Part shown: positions 25,411 through 37,222 of the stretch, piece by piece
Layout of the letters: every line of letters starts with the position of its first letter
How positions within the stretch are numbered: position 1 is the first letter of the stretch
Translations under genes and position numbers: made by a program
Notes under the pieces: generated by a model
Databases searched by the model: none
The model's input: only the letters and a program-made list of their open reading frames with translations
What the model was told of the DNA's origin: nothing
Assembly: GCA_009192285.1 (NCBI GenBank)
Contig: CM018606.1
Span: 796,081 to 860,080 of the forward strand
Reading direction: 5' to 3'
Source: Morchella semilibera
Taxonomy: Eukaryota; Ascomycota; Pezizomycetes; Pezizales; Morchellaceae
Length of the DNA: 64,000 nt

Positions 25411-27261
25411 ATGTCGATACCTGTTGTTTGTGTTCACATGAATTACTTGGGAGATGGCCAGGGAGAAAATGGAGGGGATTTTCAACAAGTGGAGTGCATG
25501 ATGGCCACTAACATTCCCGAAAACGATTTGCAGGTGGAGGATTCGCACATATGTGTCGTTATGGTGGGGCTCCCTGCGAGGGGAAAGAGCTTGATTGCAC
25601 AAAAAAGTAAGTTGAACCATCGATTTATGATCTCTATTTACTATCATCTTTCCTTTGAGCTTCCGCCGGTACTCAATGCTTGGTCTACAATATTCTGCTG
25701 GATTCGAGATGAAGGGGTATTTTTAGATTGATAAATGTTTGCTAATCCTAAATCTACAGTTGTTCGCTACCTCAAGTGGCTTTCAGTCAATGCTAAATCT
25801 TTCAATGTTGGGTCTTACCGTCGCGCGGATACTCCAAGGCCAACGGCCGAATTTTTCGATACCAGTAACCCCGAGGGCGAGCGGCTCCGCCGTGCAGCTG
25901 CTGAGGCTGCAGTTACTGACATGCTCCGCTGGTTTGAGCATGAGGGTGGCCATGTTGGCATTCTTGACGCTACTAATTCCACTAAAACTAGGAGGAACTG
26001 GATTAAGGAACGCTGTGAAGCTAAGGGATACGACGTTCTTTTCGTTGAGAGCAAGTGCGATGATGAGGACTTGATCATGAGCAACATTCTTGAAGTCAAG
26101 ACAACATCTCCAGACTACGTTGGCCAGGATCCTGAATTGGCTGCTAGGGACTTTAGAGATCGCATCAGGAACTACGAGAAGGTTTACGAGACAGTCGACG
26201 AGCCTGACTCCACTTACGTAAAACTTATCAACGTTGGATCTCAGGTGATCATCAACCAAGTTTCTAACTACCTTCAAACAAGAATTATTTATTTCACCAT
26301 GAATCTCCACATTACCCCGAGAAGCATCTGGCTATCCAGGGTAAGTACCTTTTTATTTCTTTTTATTTAAAGCATTCAACTTGCCGTACTAACTCTTTTT
26401 CTAGCACGGAGAATCGGAATATAATGTGCAGGGAAAGATCGGAGGTGATGCTAGCCTTTCCCCACGTGGGTTGGCATATGCCGATGCGCTCCCAGAATTG
26501 GTTAAGCATTCCATCGGAGATAAGAATGTGACTCTGTGGACCTCTACAATGAAGCGGACTATCCAGACCGCTAGGCATCTCAATTATCCTAAGAAGCAAT
26601 GGAAAGCTCTGGATGAGCTTGATGCTGGAGTTTGTGATGGCCTCACTTACGAAGAGATTGAGAGCAAATACCCAGAGGACTTCCGTGCTCGTGATGATGA
26701 CAAGTAAAGCTCCCGGAATTGTATTTTCGATGAAATCGTCGCTAATGCAGAGTTTCTAGGTACAACTACCGTTACCAAGGCGGTGAATCTTACCGTGATG
26801 TCGTTATCCGCCTCGAGCCTATTATCATGGAAATGGAGCGTGGGGAGAATATCATGGTGGTTACTCATCAGGCTATTTTGCGCTGCATTTATGCATATTT
26901 TATGAATATCCCACAGGACCAGTCCCCTTGGATGGAAATTCCGCTGCATACAGTTATTAAGCTTACTCCAAGAGCCTATGGCACACAGGAAGAGAGGTAA
27001 TAGCACCAAGATCACCTTTAGATTTACTAAAAAAGCATTTACTTATAAGGTTATAAATGCAGATTCAAGGCGAATATCCCAGCTGTTTCGACATTCCGTG
27101 CCAAGTACACCTCAGCCAACATGGGTGGTGAGGAAGGCTTGGTCGACGAGGCGAAAGTCATGTCCCCACCCCCAATCGGCGCTCAGGTTAATGGAGTAGT
27201 TCACCCTGATGAGGTCGAATCGGTTGTCCCGCCTCACCACACAGCTAGCATTTCTGCTTAA
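25411..27261 (+). CDS. FBP26: 6-phosphofructo-2-kinase/fructose-2,6-bisphosphatase, Fbp26 type
   Basis: Bifunctional regulator that makes and breaks fructose-2,6-bisphosphate, the switch between glycolysis and gluconeogenesis. Exons 25411-25606, 25760-26340, 26405-26703, 26760-26996, 27063-27261 give about 503 aa. The kinase domain has the Walker A motif GLPARGKS (53-60), then VRYLKWLSVNAKSFNVG, and LDATNSTKTRR. The phosphatase domain has RHGE (R259, H260, E262; the codon pair spans an intron), LDELDAGVCDGLTYEE and the second catalytic His in VVTHQAILRC (H395). IPLHTVIKLTPRAYGT closely follows yeast Fbp26. Yeast Fbp26 acts mainly as the phosphatase; the balance here is unknown. An in-frame ATG pair at 25498/25501, in good context, would remove 29-30 poorly conserved residues and may be the real start. 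Confidence 0.95.
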
Positions 27262-28644
27262 CTTGAAAGGGCAGATGGACTAAAAAAGACTAAAAACGAT
27301 ACGGCATGTACTCTACTCATCTCTTATCTCCTTTTTCTTTTTCACTTTTTTTCCACTTCCTTTTTTTCCACTTCCTTTCTTTCCAATTTTTCGGCAAAGA
27401 GGGGTTGTTTTAGCGCTCTAGTTTCTTTCTCCAGAGCAGATGTAAGACCATGCGTCTTGTTTCGAGTGGTTACGAGTTGGAAGAGAAACGTGTGCGGGTG
27501 TCTTTGTCGGATTGAATCGGGCTGGTAACGAAATCACTTGGGCGTTTACTCGGATGGGTTGGGGCGTCAATCGCAAAACTCAAACTACTACTTTGTTTCG
27601 GCATGTAACGGCTTTATATCACTTTTCAATTCTTTTTCCCCCCCCTTTTTTTTTTACTTTTGCGTTTTTCTCTTACTACTTCGACCCTTGCTTGAGATAT
27701 CTTTCGGCAATTTGCCTTTCTTTCTCTTTGTGTTTTCTAGCATTTCCTGGTTTCCGTGACTGAGGGGGTTTCTCGGTCATTATGGGTTCATACGTAACTA
27801 GCGCCATGGGGTTGGTTTTTTCTTCACAACATGTCTTCAATGTCGTCGGGGTTCTACATACAGCCTGGGCGATGCAGTCTGGATCTACGCTGTATTTAAA
27901 CAGATAGTTAGAGATCTAAAGAATAGTGGCAACATCTTGCTGCTAATCACCTCATATCTAGCGGGGATAAGCAAGAGACGGTGAAGTACGCGAAATAGAC
28001 GATAGTCAGTCCGAATAGGATAGGAGGGGAGAGGCTACGTTGTTGTATCGAGAGCTCAACGAACATCCTTTAGTTAAGTACATGTGGTCGTATATAAGTA
28101 ACTGCACCTCCCCGAGCGCAAGACTGAACAAAATTAACAACAACAACTGTTTGTTTGTTGAGCAAGTCAAGAGCGAGTGAGAACTCATGACGTTGCACAT
28201 GTCCCTCTCCTTTCGTGAGTCGTGACGTCTTTGCCCTCGGTAGCAACGATGGCTTGGCGAGTCACATGTCTGTAATATCCAACCAACCGCTAAACTTCTC
28301 TTACCCCGGATTTTCACTCACGTAGAGTACCCTGAGATTCATTAAACTTCACTCCCCCTCGAGGCCTTTCCACCCCCCCCCCCTCCCCTCCATCCCTTGT
28401 GCTATCACCCATCATCATTCCAGCCGTTAACATCTCACAGACATCATCATTCTCATTCAATCACTCACTTACCTTCTCACCGTTGGCTCTCTCTCACGAA
28501 TCACGACTCGCTCACTACTACTAGTACTACTACTACCTACCATACACAGCTCACAGCTCCCACAGTTCACAGCCTTTCCTAACAGAACAGTAAATAACAC
28601 ACAACAGCTAGCTCTACACCTATACCCCGGGGCGCTCACCCACC
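27262..28644. other. Intergenic: Fbp26 3' region and ABCD promoter
   Basis: T/CT-rich 3' sequence follows the Fbp26 stop (27300-27430 and 27625-27680). From about 28350 to 28600 the plus strand is C/T/A-rich with a C-run at 28371-28384 and ACT repeats near 28517, the likely leader of the peroxisomal transporter gene. No coding gene was found. Confidence 0.5.
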
Positions 28645-31087
28645 ATGGCCGCCCAATCCAAGCTCCTTCCCTCCGACCGTTCCCTCACCAAACTTCTCTC
28701 CCATGCCACCACCGTCTACTCCAAGCACCGCACCTCCATCTCGCGCGCAGTCTACCTCACGCTCTTCATCGCACTTGTCAATCGTATCCGTGCAGCTATT
28801 AGCGAGCAAAAGGCTGCCGCCACACCCCTCCCCGATGCCAACGCTCCCGGGAAGAGGAAGAAGGTGGAGCTGAACAAGGAGTTCTTTCGGAACCTGTTGA
28901 GACTGCTGAGGATCGTGGTGCCCGGGGTTAGGAGTAAGGAGATGAGGCTGTTGGTTAGCCATACCGTGTTTTTGGTCGTGAGGACGCTCATTAGTTTGTA
29001 TGTCGCCGAGCTGGATGGACGCTTGGTGAGTGCCCTGGTGAGGGGGAAGGGGAGGGACTTTTTGATGGGGATACTGTGGTGGATGGTGGTTGCTGTGCCA
29101 GCGACGTTTACGAATTCGATGGTAGGTTTTTGTTTGTTTGTTTGTTTGGTGGTCCCCGGGGATGCGGGGATGGTGGTGGTTGAATGTTAATAGGTGTGGT
29201 GGGGGAGTAGCTGTCATATCACCAGAGCAAGCTCGCGCTGCAGTACCGGAAGCGCCTCACGACGTATATCCACGAAAAGTACCTGTCGGATATGACCTTC
29301 TACACGCTGGGAAATCTTGACGACCGTATCAAGAACGCCGACCAGCTGATCACCGTCGACGTCGCAAAGTTCTCAAACTCGCTCGCAGAACTCTACTCGA
29401 ACCTTGCCAAGCCCGTGCTCGACATGATCATCTACAACTACCAGCTCTCGCGCAATGTCGGTGGTGAAGGGCTCTTTGCTATGGCGCTGCTGGTCCAGGT
29501 CTCGGCGAACGTCATGCGCGTGTTGACACCGCCGTTTGGGAGGTTTGTGGCGGACGAGGCGCGCCTGGAGGGAGAGTTTAGGTTCAGCCATAGCAGGCTC
29601 ATTGAGAATGCGGAGGAGGTCGCACTGTATGCGGGACACGAGAGCGAGAAGACGACGCTGGATAAGGGATATTTTACTCTTATCAAGCATGTCAACCACA
29701 TACTGAGGAGGCGTCTCTACCATGGCATGATGGAGGACTTTGTGATAAAGTACTTTTGGGGAGCTCTGGGGCTGTGCTTGTGCTCGGTACCGGTGTTCTT
29801 TAAGATACCTGGTGCCGGGACGTCGCTGGGCGATCGCACGGAGAGTAGGTTTCCTATACCCTCACAATTTCTGGCGGGGTCTCTGCGTGGGTGGGCCATC
29901 TCCAGTACTCAGTACCTTGACTGGCGCCGCCATTCAGGTTACCGGGCATTGGAACTGGCCCCTTCTCCGCCCGCACACCCCATATGAAGCACCCAACTAA
30001 CACACTCAACCACCTACACAGGCTTCGTCACCAACCGCCGCCTCCTCCTCAGCTCCTCCGATGCCTTCGGCCGCGTCATGTTCTCCTACAAGGAAATCAC
30101 CGAGCTCGCAGGCTACACATCCCGCGTCTCCTCCCTCCTCTCCGTCATCGGCGACATCCACAACGGCAACTTCCAAAAGAACCTCGTCTCCTCCGCCTCC
30201 ACCACCGAGAATGCCGCCGTCCTCCGCGGCCGCGGAACTGTAACGCAGGGCGACTCAATCGAGTTCACCGGCGTCCCAATCGTGTCACCCAACGGCGACG
30301 TACTGGTGAAATCGCTCACTTTCCACGTAAGACCGAACGAGCACCTCCTGATCGTCGGCCCGAACGGATGCGGCAAGTCATCCCTGTTCAGGATCATGGG
30401 CGGGCTGTGGCCCGTCTACGGTGGCGTCGTCACGAAGCCACCCACGGAGGACATCTTCTACATCCCGCAGCGGCCGTACCTGTCCCGCGGGACGCTGCGG
30501 CAGCAGATCATCTACCCGGACAGCCACAGCGACCAGATCCGGCGCGGCGTCTCCGACAGCGAGCTCTTTGCGATCCTAGAGATTGTCGAGATCGAGGGAC
30601 TCGTTGAGAAGGAGGGCGGGTGGGAGGCGGAGCGCGAGTGGCGCGAGGTGTGGAGCGGTGGCATCCAGCAGCGCGTGGCCATGGCCAGGCTCTTCTACCA
30701 CGCACCCAGGTACGCAATCCTGGACGAGTGCACGAGCAGCCAGGACGCCGAGACGGAGAGGATCATGTATGAGACGGCAAAGATGCTGGGCATCACCCTC
30801 ATCACGGTCAGTCATCGCAGGAGCCTGTGGAGGTATCATTCCAATATCTTGCAGTTTGATGGGCAGGGGGGGTATGTGTTTACGGAGCTGGACGCGGAGG
30901 CGAGGTTGAAGTTGGAGGAGTAAGTGTGACCCTTTCCTGTTTTTTCTCCCGTTTGTAGGTGGGAGGACTAGAATGGTGCTGACAGCAAAACAGTGAGAAG
31001 GAGGAAATCGAGCTGCAACTGAGGGCCGTGCCGGAGATTGAGAGGCGGATCGAGGAGCTGGAGGCCGTCATGGCCGAGAGAGCATAG
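28645..31087 (+). CDS. Peroxisomal ABCD (ALD) half-transporter, Pxa2-like
   Basis: ABC subfamily D half-transporters import long-chain acyl-CoA into peroxisomes for beta-oxidation, as dimers (yeast Pxa1-Pxa2). Exons 28645-29121, 29211-29844, 30022-30919, 30994-31087 give about 700 aa: one membrane domain then one nucleotide-binding domain. The membrane part holds the subfamily stretch [19 protein letters not shown] (NPDQ-type EAA-like region). Walker A is GPNGCGKSS (about 483), the Q-loop FYIPQRPYL, Walker B YAILDE (about 600) and the H-loop VSHRRSLW. The C-terminus is a charged helix ending [11 protein letters not shown]. The ABC signature reads WSGGIQQR instead of the usual LSGGE/DKQR, with the following [11 protein letters not shown] intact. 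The last intron's first exon could be read through to a stop (30921-30923), giving a protein about 31 aa shorter. Partner and substrate are inferred from family. Confidence 0.93.
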
Positions 31088-34060
31088 TGTAGTTTAGCGT
31101 TAATGGGTCTGTCTGTCTGTATGTTTTCTCTTTGGAGGTAGGTAGGTAGGTTAGTTTTTTTATATAGTGCTTATTTGGGACATTTAGGGGCTTTTTATAT
31201 TTATTTTTGCACGAGGGGTGTAGATTGGGCCTTTTTTTTTTTTTTTTGCAAATATACTCTTCTTTGCGGTTGGATTTGTTTACTCTACATACCATACTGG
31301 CATACGATACATTTACATAGCTGCATTGATAGCAGTCCCTTTAAAAAAAAAAAAAAAAGCTAAGTAGCTTAGTAGCTAGAGCTTTGCGTTATCTACATCT
31401 ACATCATTGATGATTGCAATTGATTCCCTCCATTCCATCACCACAGGCCTACATACTTACATGTAAGCTTATGCTTGTCGTCCTGCTACGAAATGAAGGC
31501 CCAGTGTTTCGTGCACTTTGCGCAGCAGATTATGATTATCGTACTCGTGAGACCCGCAGATGTGTGTGTGTGTATTTTTTTCCCTTTTTTTTTTTTTACT
31601 CGGGGCTGGCTGGAGTCGTATATTACGGCGGTGGTGATGGTGGTGGTGGTGGTGGTGGTGGTGGTGGTGGGGAGTACTGATTTCTGGGCTGGTCGTGTTT
31701 GGTTCCCAGCGGCGCAGATAACTGCATAATATAATTCTACATATGTCTATGTATGTACAAACAAATATTCAGAGGATAATTTAAAAGATATTACGGATTT
31801 CGGCGTTGATAGAGCATGTGGCTCTTTGCTGCTTGACAGCGTCCATGACGTTGACTGTAGGATTAGAGTAGAGATACATGTGCCCATGGTACGTATGGTA
31901 TATTACATATATAATAAGGGCGGAGCTCCGTCGTCCCTTGCCCAGCTCTCTCAATGAGGAGCTATATACATAAAGTATACATGTAACTACATGTATGTAT
32001 AAACTCGCCCCAGCCTCTACTCTAATATAGGGTTCTATAGTAGTTCTGAATACAAACCGCTGATGATGACCTCTCTCTCCCAAAGCTCTCGCGAGAACTT
32101 ACCCAGTTGTCTCTCTTGCTGTCAACATGACTGGGTTTCTTATATTTGCCCAAGGCTCGCTCTCGAACTTCTGCAGCCACAGAGCTCCCCGGATTCTTTG
32201 CTCCCCCCCACACCAATCCTTGAACGCCCAGCTTTCCTATTGGGCGCCTATCGAAACACACATCCGGAGCGGAAAAACAATAATCCGCCCGCCATACATT
32301 AACCACGGGAACGGGAATCTCGACGCTTCCCAGAAACCTGGTAATGAGGGCACGGGAGGCGGGCAGGCAGCTCATCACCTAGTTAGGTCTCAGATATACC
32401 TGCAACCTGGGATTTGATCGAAGCCGACGATGATTTCCATGGTTCATGGGTATGAGACACCGCCACATATTACACACACAAGCCACATATTTGGTCCCGA
32501 GACACTGGACAGTTCAAACTGCCGCTGGGAGGGAGGGGGGGCTGGCTGGCTCTTGGATGGCTTGGTGACCCAGTGACGACTACATACCGCGTGCTGTGCT
32601 TGCTTCCTGCTAGCTGTATGTACACCGCATCTTGCATCGTTTCCTTTCTTTCTGGTTTTTTTTCCCTTTCCCTTTCCCTTTTCCTCCTTCTCTATCTCAC
32701 TCTCTCGAATCAGAGACGACCACGAAAACGTTCACTACCGCACGCTTGCATAGCGTGCACTCGGCTACTTGCTTGTTTATTCGTTCCTTTGACTCTCCTC
32801 CGGAAGACCGTTGTTTTTTTTCCTTTTTTTTCCTTCTCTGCTCTGCGTCTGCATCTAGTTTGTTTCTCCCCACTTTTTGCACTTTCCAGAGGATTAGGTT
32901 TAATCTTTCTTATCCCCTTCCCCTGCTGCATACGTGACGTGGGAACCTGCGGGAACGCTGGTTTGTTTAGGGGCGTTTTTTTTTCTGGAACGAGGAAGGT
33001 AGAGGAGGCGCATATCCCATTCGGAGTTGTTTGAAAACCGATAGAAGAAGGTACGGCCACGACTTTTCTCGCGCCCTGCTTCCATCCGTCTTTCAAAGCT
33101 GTATCTTAATAGAAATCAAGCTGATCAAGAGCGCGGTTTGCCAACTAGCTAGCTAGTTAGTTAGCCAGTTTTAGTATTAGTAGTCGTAGTTACTAGTAGT
33201 AGTAGTTTAATAGTTAGCACCACTGCCCAGCCCCCCGACACCACCCCCAGGAAACGCTGACGCCCATCACTTGGTCCGTAGCACCCCCCAGCATCATTAG
33301 CATCATCACCACCTACCTACATACTCTCCATACCCTCACAATCTTCGGCTCCTCCATCAATTGCCTCTTCTCTGCCAGCGCATTCACTGCCTTTCGACCC
33401 CGCGCATATCCAAAGCTCTCTGACCCGACCTGACCTCCCCCCCCCTCTTCGGGTTTGTGCACTGCTCAAGGAAAGGAAGGAAGGAGGGGCACACACCTAC
33501 ATCTCCCCCCCTCCCCCCCCTTCAGTGTTTATGCTGTGCTGGCGTCCTCTGTTTGGTCCGGCAGCAGAGAATAATCATCGCTGAGCTCTGGGCTCCCTCA
33601 CGAGAGAGCTGGGTTTGCGGTTTGTGTGTGCGTGCGTGCGTGTGGGTGGGAGGAAATAGTAATTTTTTTTTCTTTCTTTGCCTGTCTTGTAGAGAAAAGA
33701 GAATTCTGGGCTGTGAGGGTGAGAAGGAGGGAGGGTGAAAAAAAAACAAAAAAAACAAGAAGGGGTTTGGATTTTTGAAGTATTTATAGAGGACCGGTGT
33801 TCCCGCTGAGATTCTGTGTTCTGTTCTCTAGCTTGCTACACTAGAACACTCTGCTCCTACTGCGTACTTTTACCTTGCCAGCTAGCCTTCTTGGTATACA
33901 TACATACATCATAACTTCTTGTCTAGCGTGCTTCCCCCCAATTAAGCACTGCTGCATACCATACGTACACCTCTCTAGAGCATCTCTAGATCCACGATCG
34001 AACCTACATATCCACTACTACCACTACTGCACAGCATCAAGCAGAAGCAAATACCCACCA
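31088..34060. other. Long gene-free stretch with microsatellites
   Basis: No gene is supported. It contains GT-rich and poly-T tracts after the transporter gene, a GGT/GTG trinucleotide run at about 31630-31671, three TACATGTA palindromes (31458, 31978, 31988), poly-A/T runs, a CT-rich tract at 32640-32710, GTAGTAG repeats near 33180-33205, C-runs near 33436 and 33505, and a purine tract near 33720. The last 300 bases are the likely BLOC-1 gene promoter. Confidence 0.5.
31630..31671. repeat. (GGT)n trinucleotide microsatellite
   Basis: An almost pure GGT/GTG run of roughly 40 bases directly follows GGCGGTGGTGAT. It is intergenic, about 550 bases after the transporter stop codon. Confidence 0.85.
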
Positions 34061-34570
34061 ATGGCCGCCAGACTCATCAAGGAAGACCATCTCCTCCGCA
34101 AAGACCGTCTCAAGCGCGCTGGTACCTCCCCCCCCCCCCCCAGTCATATTCAGAAACTGACTAACTGTGTGAACAGAGGACGCCCGCCAGACGCTCACGG
34201 CTGAGTTCCACAGCCTCGGTGCGTCGGTGGATATTGAGCTAAGGGAACGCATCACCAACATCCACTCGAATGCGGCGGCGCTCGAGGGCCAGAGCAAGAC
34301 GTTGAGGAACCGGACGAATGCGTTGGGGAAGACGACGAGGCAGTGGGGGGCGCTGGCGGATGGTGCGAGGACGAAGTTGAAGGTTTGTATATACTCTATC
34401 TGCTCTTAGTTTGGGGTGTAGTGAGAGTGGTGCTGATGTTGGTCTGGTGTTTCTAGGAGATTGGAGATATACAGAACTGGGCGGAGATGATTGAGCATGA
34501 TCTGCTGCTGATTGAGGAGACGCTGAGGATCGTGCATGAGGATGATTCAGACGATAATCAGATGCAGTAG
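34061..34570 (+). CDS. BLOC-1 subunit 1-like protein (BLOC1S1/GCN5L1 family)
   Basis: Small coiled-coil subunit of biogenesis of lysosome-related organelles complex 1, which in fungi acts on endosomal sorting and Rab cycling. Exons 34061-34121, 34177-34382 and 34457-34570 give 126 aa, the normal size. The start MAARLIKEDHLLRKDRLKRA resembles the N-terminus of human BLOC1S1 (MLSRLLKEH-type), and the conserved tail pattern TRQWGALADGARTKLKEIGD followed by NWAEMIEHDLLLIEETL matches the family signature (KQTGQW, LKEIGDVENWA). The whole protein is predicted helical and has no signal peptide or membrane segment. Intron 1 carries a C-run. GC-biased third positions resemble the neighbouring transporter gene. 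Membership is judged from motif spacing by eye. Confidence 0.88.
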
Positions 34571-35240
34571 TAGTATGCTAGGAGCGGTTTGCTTCTGTTT
34601 TTTTGTCTCTCTTCCTCTTTTTTTTTTTTTTTTTTCTCTTTCTGCTATGCTGTTGTTTGTCTAGTTGGGTGGTCTTTTTATTGCTGTAACCTTTTTTTTT
34701 TCCCTGCTTTGATATGCTGTTTGTTTCCATGTACCTCCTCTTTAATCCGCAACGACGTAGATGAAACCTCTGTATGTACATGCCACAATCGCCCCCCCTC
34801 CTGTTTGAGTACCTGCCCATCTATCCAGTGTCAGTATTCAGAAGGAAAAATATACGTTTGTTTGCCCAACCCCGCCATCACCCGACGTTGAAAACTTCCC
34901 CATCTGGCCAGGGCCGCCATTGGCTCGCTTGTCCTGCTTGTCTTGCTTGACCACATATAACCTGGTCCCTGCGTGAGATGTGCGTTGTTTGTGCATGCTG
35001 GCTAGCTGACTGGCTGGCTGGCTGGTCTGTGCGGTGTTTCACTGGTTCCTTTTTTTTTATTGTTTTTGTTTAGTGCCCGTAAGTAAGTGGGGGATGGATG
35101 GATGGATGGATGCCTGCGGGCTGCGGACTCCCGGGTGGGTTTTTTTGGGGGGGAGGGGATGGAGATGGAGATGGGGATGGGGATGGAGAGCTGCAGGCGT
35201 GATTGGATATAGAGGGAAAGTGAAGAAGAGGGCAGGCGGC

Positions 35241-35275
35241 GTGGGGGTGGGGGTGGGGTGGGGTGGGGTGGGGTG
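35241..35275 (+). repeat. GGGGT tandem tract (potential G-quadruplex)
   Basis: Plus-strand run of seven G-blocks of 4-5 G separated by single T residues (GGGGGT units, then GGGGT units). The pattern fits an intramolecular G-quadruplex and resembles a telomere-like repeat, though it is not the TTAGGG unit. Confidence 0.8.
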
Positions 35276-37208
35276 TGCTTGTAGGTTAGGTACATGTAGA
35301 TTAATTGCATATAAGTAAGTATGTAGCTAGAGATGCGTATACGAGTAGTAAGTAGTGGATTGGGAAACCTTGTGCAGGCTGCTCTGCTGTCCTTGGGGGG
35401 TTGTCTTGTCGTTGAAGCGGTGTGATTGCGGGTTAGGGCTTGGAATAGGGTTTGGGGGGGGGGGTTAAACTTGATATCTATGGGAGCTTAATCCTCCACC
35501 TAAAAGACGCGAAGTTTCAGCTGGTGCTGGACAAGGTTTAACACTATTACTGCATGTACTCATGTACCCACCCAGCACCCCCCAACAAACCCCGAGCGCA
35601 AACCACACCCCAAACAAACCCCCATCATCCGTGTGTATGCCACGAAACGGGGAAACAACCCCCATACGTTCCTACTTATATATATAATGTACCTATTATT
35701 AAACGCACACATCCCCATCTCATTACATGTATGCATGTATACTCCCCACCCCCTCATCGCACGGATAGGATAGGGTAGGATACATGTACCTACCGGTGGC
35801 CGACCCGACACACAGCCGGATAGCCGCGCGCACAGGCACCTACCCGCCAGACCAGGCCGGATCGAGATGCGGTGTGGTGTACCGGGTTTGTCGAGTGATG
35901 GGGCGTGATGGTGGTCATGGGTGGTCACTCGGGTGCACGTGGTGTGGTGTGGGGGGAGGGGTTGGGTGGCTCTACGGTCCAGGAGCCGGCCGGGTAGGTA
36001 GCCCTGCCCACATATACTTACATGTACTTACTTAAAGCCCTCGACCCCCTACCCCCAATTTCTGTGTATATGTATATGCAGAGAACAGCTAGCATAAAGG
36101 CCAACGCGTTCCTCCCTCCCCCTCCCCCACCAAAAAAAAAACTTTTTTTCCGCGTGGGCCACAACCGTATAAAATACCACGGCGCCAGATCATTTATCAG
36201 CACTCTTGATGCGAGTCCGTGAGTGAGTGAATACGTTAGCTATATTATATGTCCCCGTGGCCGGTCGGGCTGTACTGATAATTGCGCACACGCTTCCTGG
36301 CGTGGGTGGTTTGGGGTTGTATGTAGCACCGCTAGGTACAAGTACTTGACCCACCATCTGAAAGTGCCGCTTATAGGGTGGATCGAGTGTATATGAATTA
36401 CTAGAGGGACGTCCTTCGAAGGCGTGAGCGAGAGAAGAGAAGGACGGCTCAAACGGTACATAAGTATTAGCAAATACACCCCCTGCGTAGAGTACTGCCA
36501 CCCCGGCGGTGACATGGTAACTACGGCGGCATCTAGCGCCATAAGCCGAGCCCCCGCTTAAGCTAGAAACGAAATAAACGCTGCGAGTGTATACACCCGC
36601 CCAAGGTAGAAGTTTGTTCCCCCCCCCCACCCCCACCCCTACCTGAGGCTGTCTGTCTTGCCTCTGCTTAGAGGGGGCATTCTCTTCTCCTTCTACAACA
36701 GCTGTGGCTAATATACACCTGTGTCCGCGGAAACAACACCGGATCCTGCCATGGGGTGCGGTACAGTAGTATACAGCGCCTCAACCCCAAGTCACAGAAC
36801 TAACCACCGGCACCCACAACACAACTACTCCAAACCTTAAAACCGGTATATACGTACGTCTTGGATCCGAGGGCCGGTATGTGTCCCCCCCAGCCCCCTC
36901 CCCGCTCAGGGTTGCGCGGGGACTAGATGTCTGCGGCATGTACAAGCAGCAGCGCGCGCCAACCACCAAGAAGCTAGCCTCACCAGCCTGCCCGACACTC
37001 TCCATCCGCGCGCGGGTGCGCTACCATAACAAATATATTTGCAGCTACAGTCCCGAACGCTACCATAAAAGCTTCCTCCCTCTAATACCCGTAAGCTACA
37101 CTTTCCAGGGAGCCTTAGGAAGCATCCCCAGTGTCCCGCACGCCGAGTGACAGCACATGACCCGATCACGCACTATCACTCGGTTATTATTCCATCACCG
37201 ATCGCCCC

Positions 37209-37222
37209 AGGGTTAGGGTTAG
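37209..37222 (+). repeat. Short interstitial telomere-like motif
   Basis: Two consecutive TTAGGG-type units (GGGTTAGGGTTAGG) stand in intergenic DNA. The array is far too short to be a telomere; it equals a telobox, a motif recognised in many fungi by Tbf1/Teb1-type Myb proteins. Confidence 0.7.

Noticed and set aside
28636-29217. Minus-strand frame of 193 codons opposite the transporter gene
   Set aside because: His/Pro/Gln-rich shadow frame running antisense to a clear ABCD exon.
32573-33096. Overlapping frames on both strands
   Set aside because: Low-complexity Phe/Ser/Leu and Lys/Arg products from CT-rich DNA; no start context, no splice partners and no family resemblance.
36022-37169. 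Several short frames between 36.0 and 37.2 kb
   Set aside because: All under 150 codons, many without ATG, broken by homopolymers and lacking conserved motifs or introns that join them.
37209-37222. Telomere or chromosome end
   Set aside because: Only two TTAGGG-type units inside ordinary spacer DNA with genes on both sides; it is at most a telobox.
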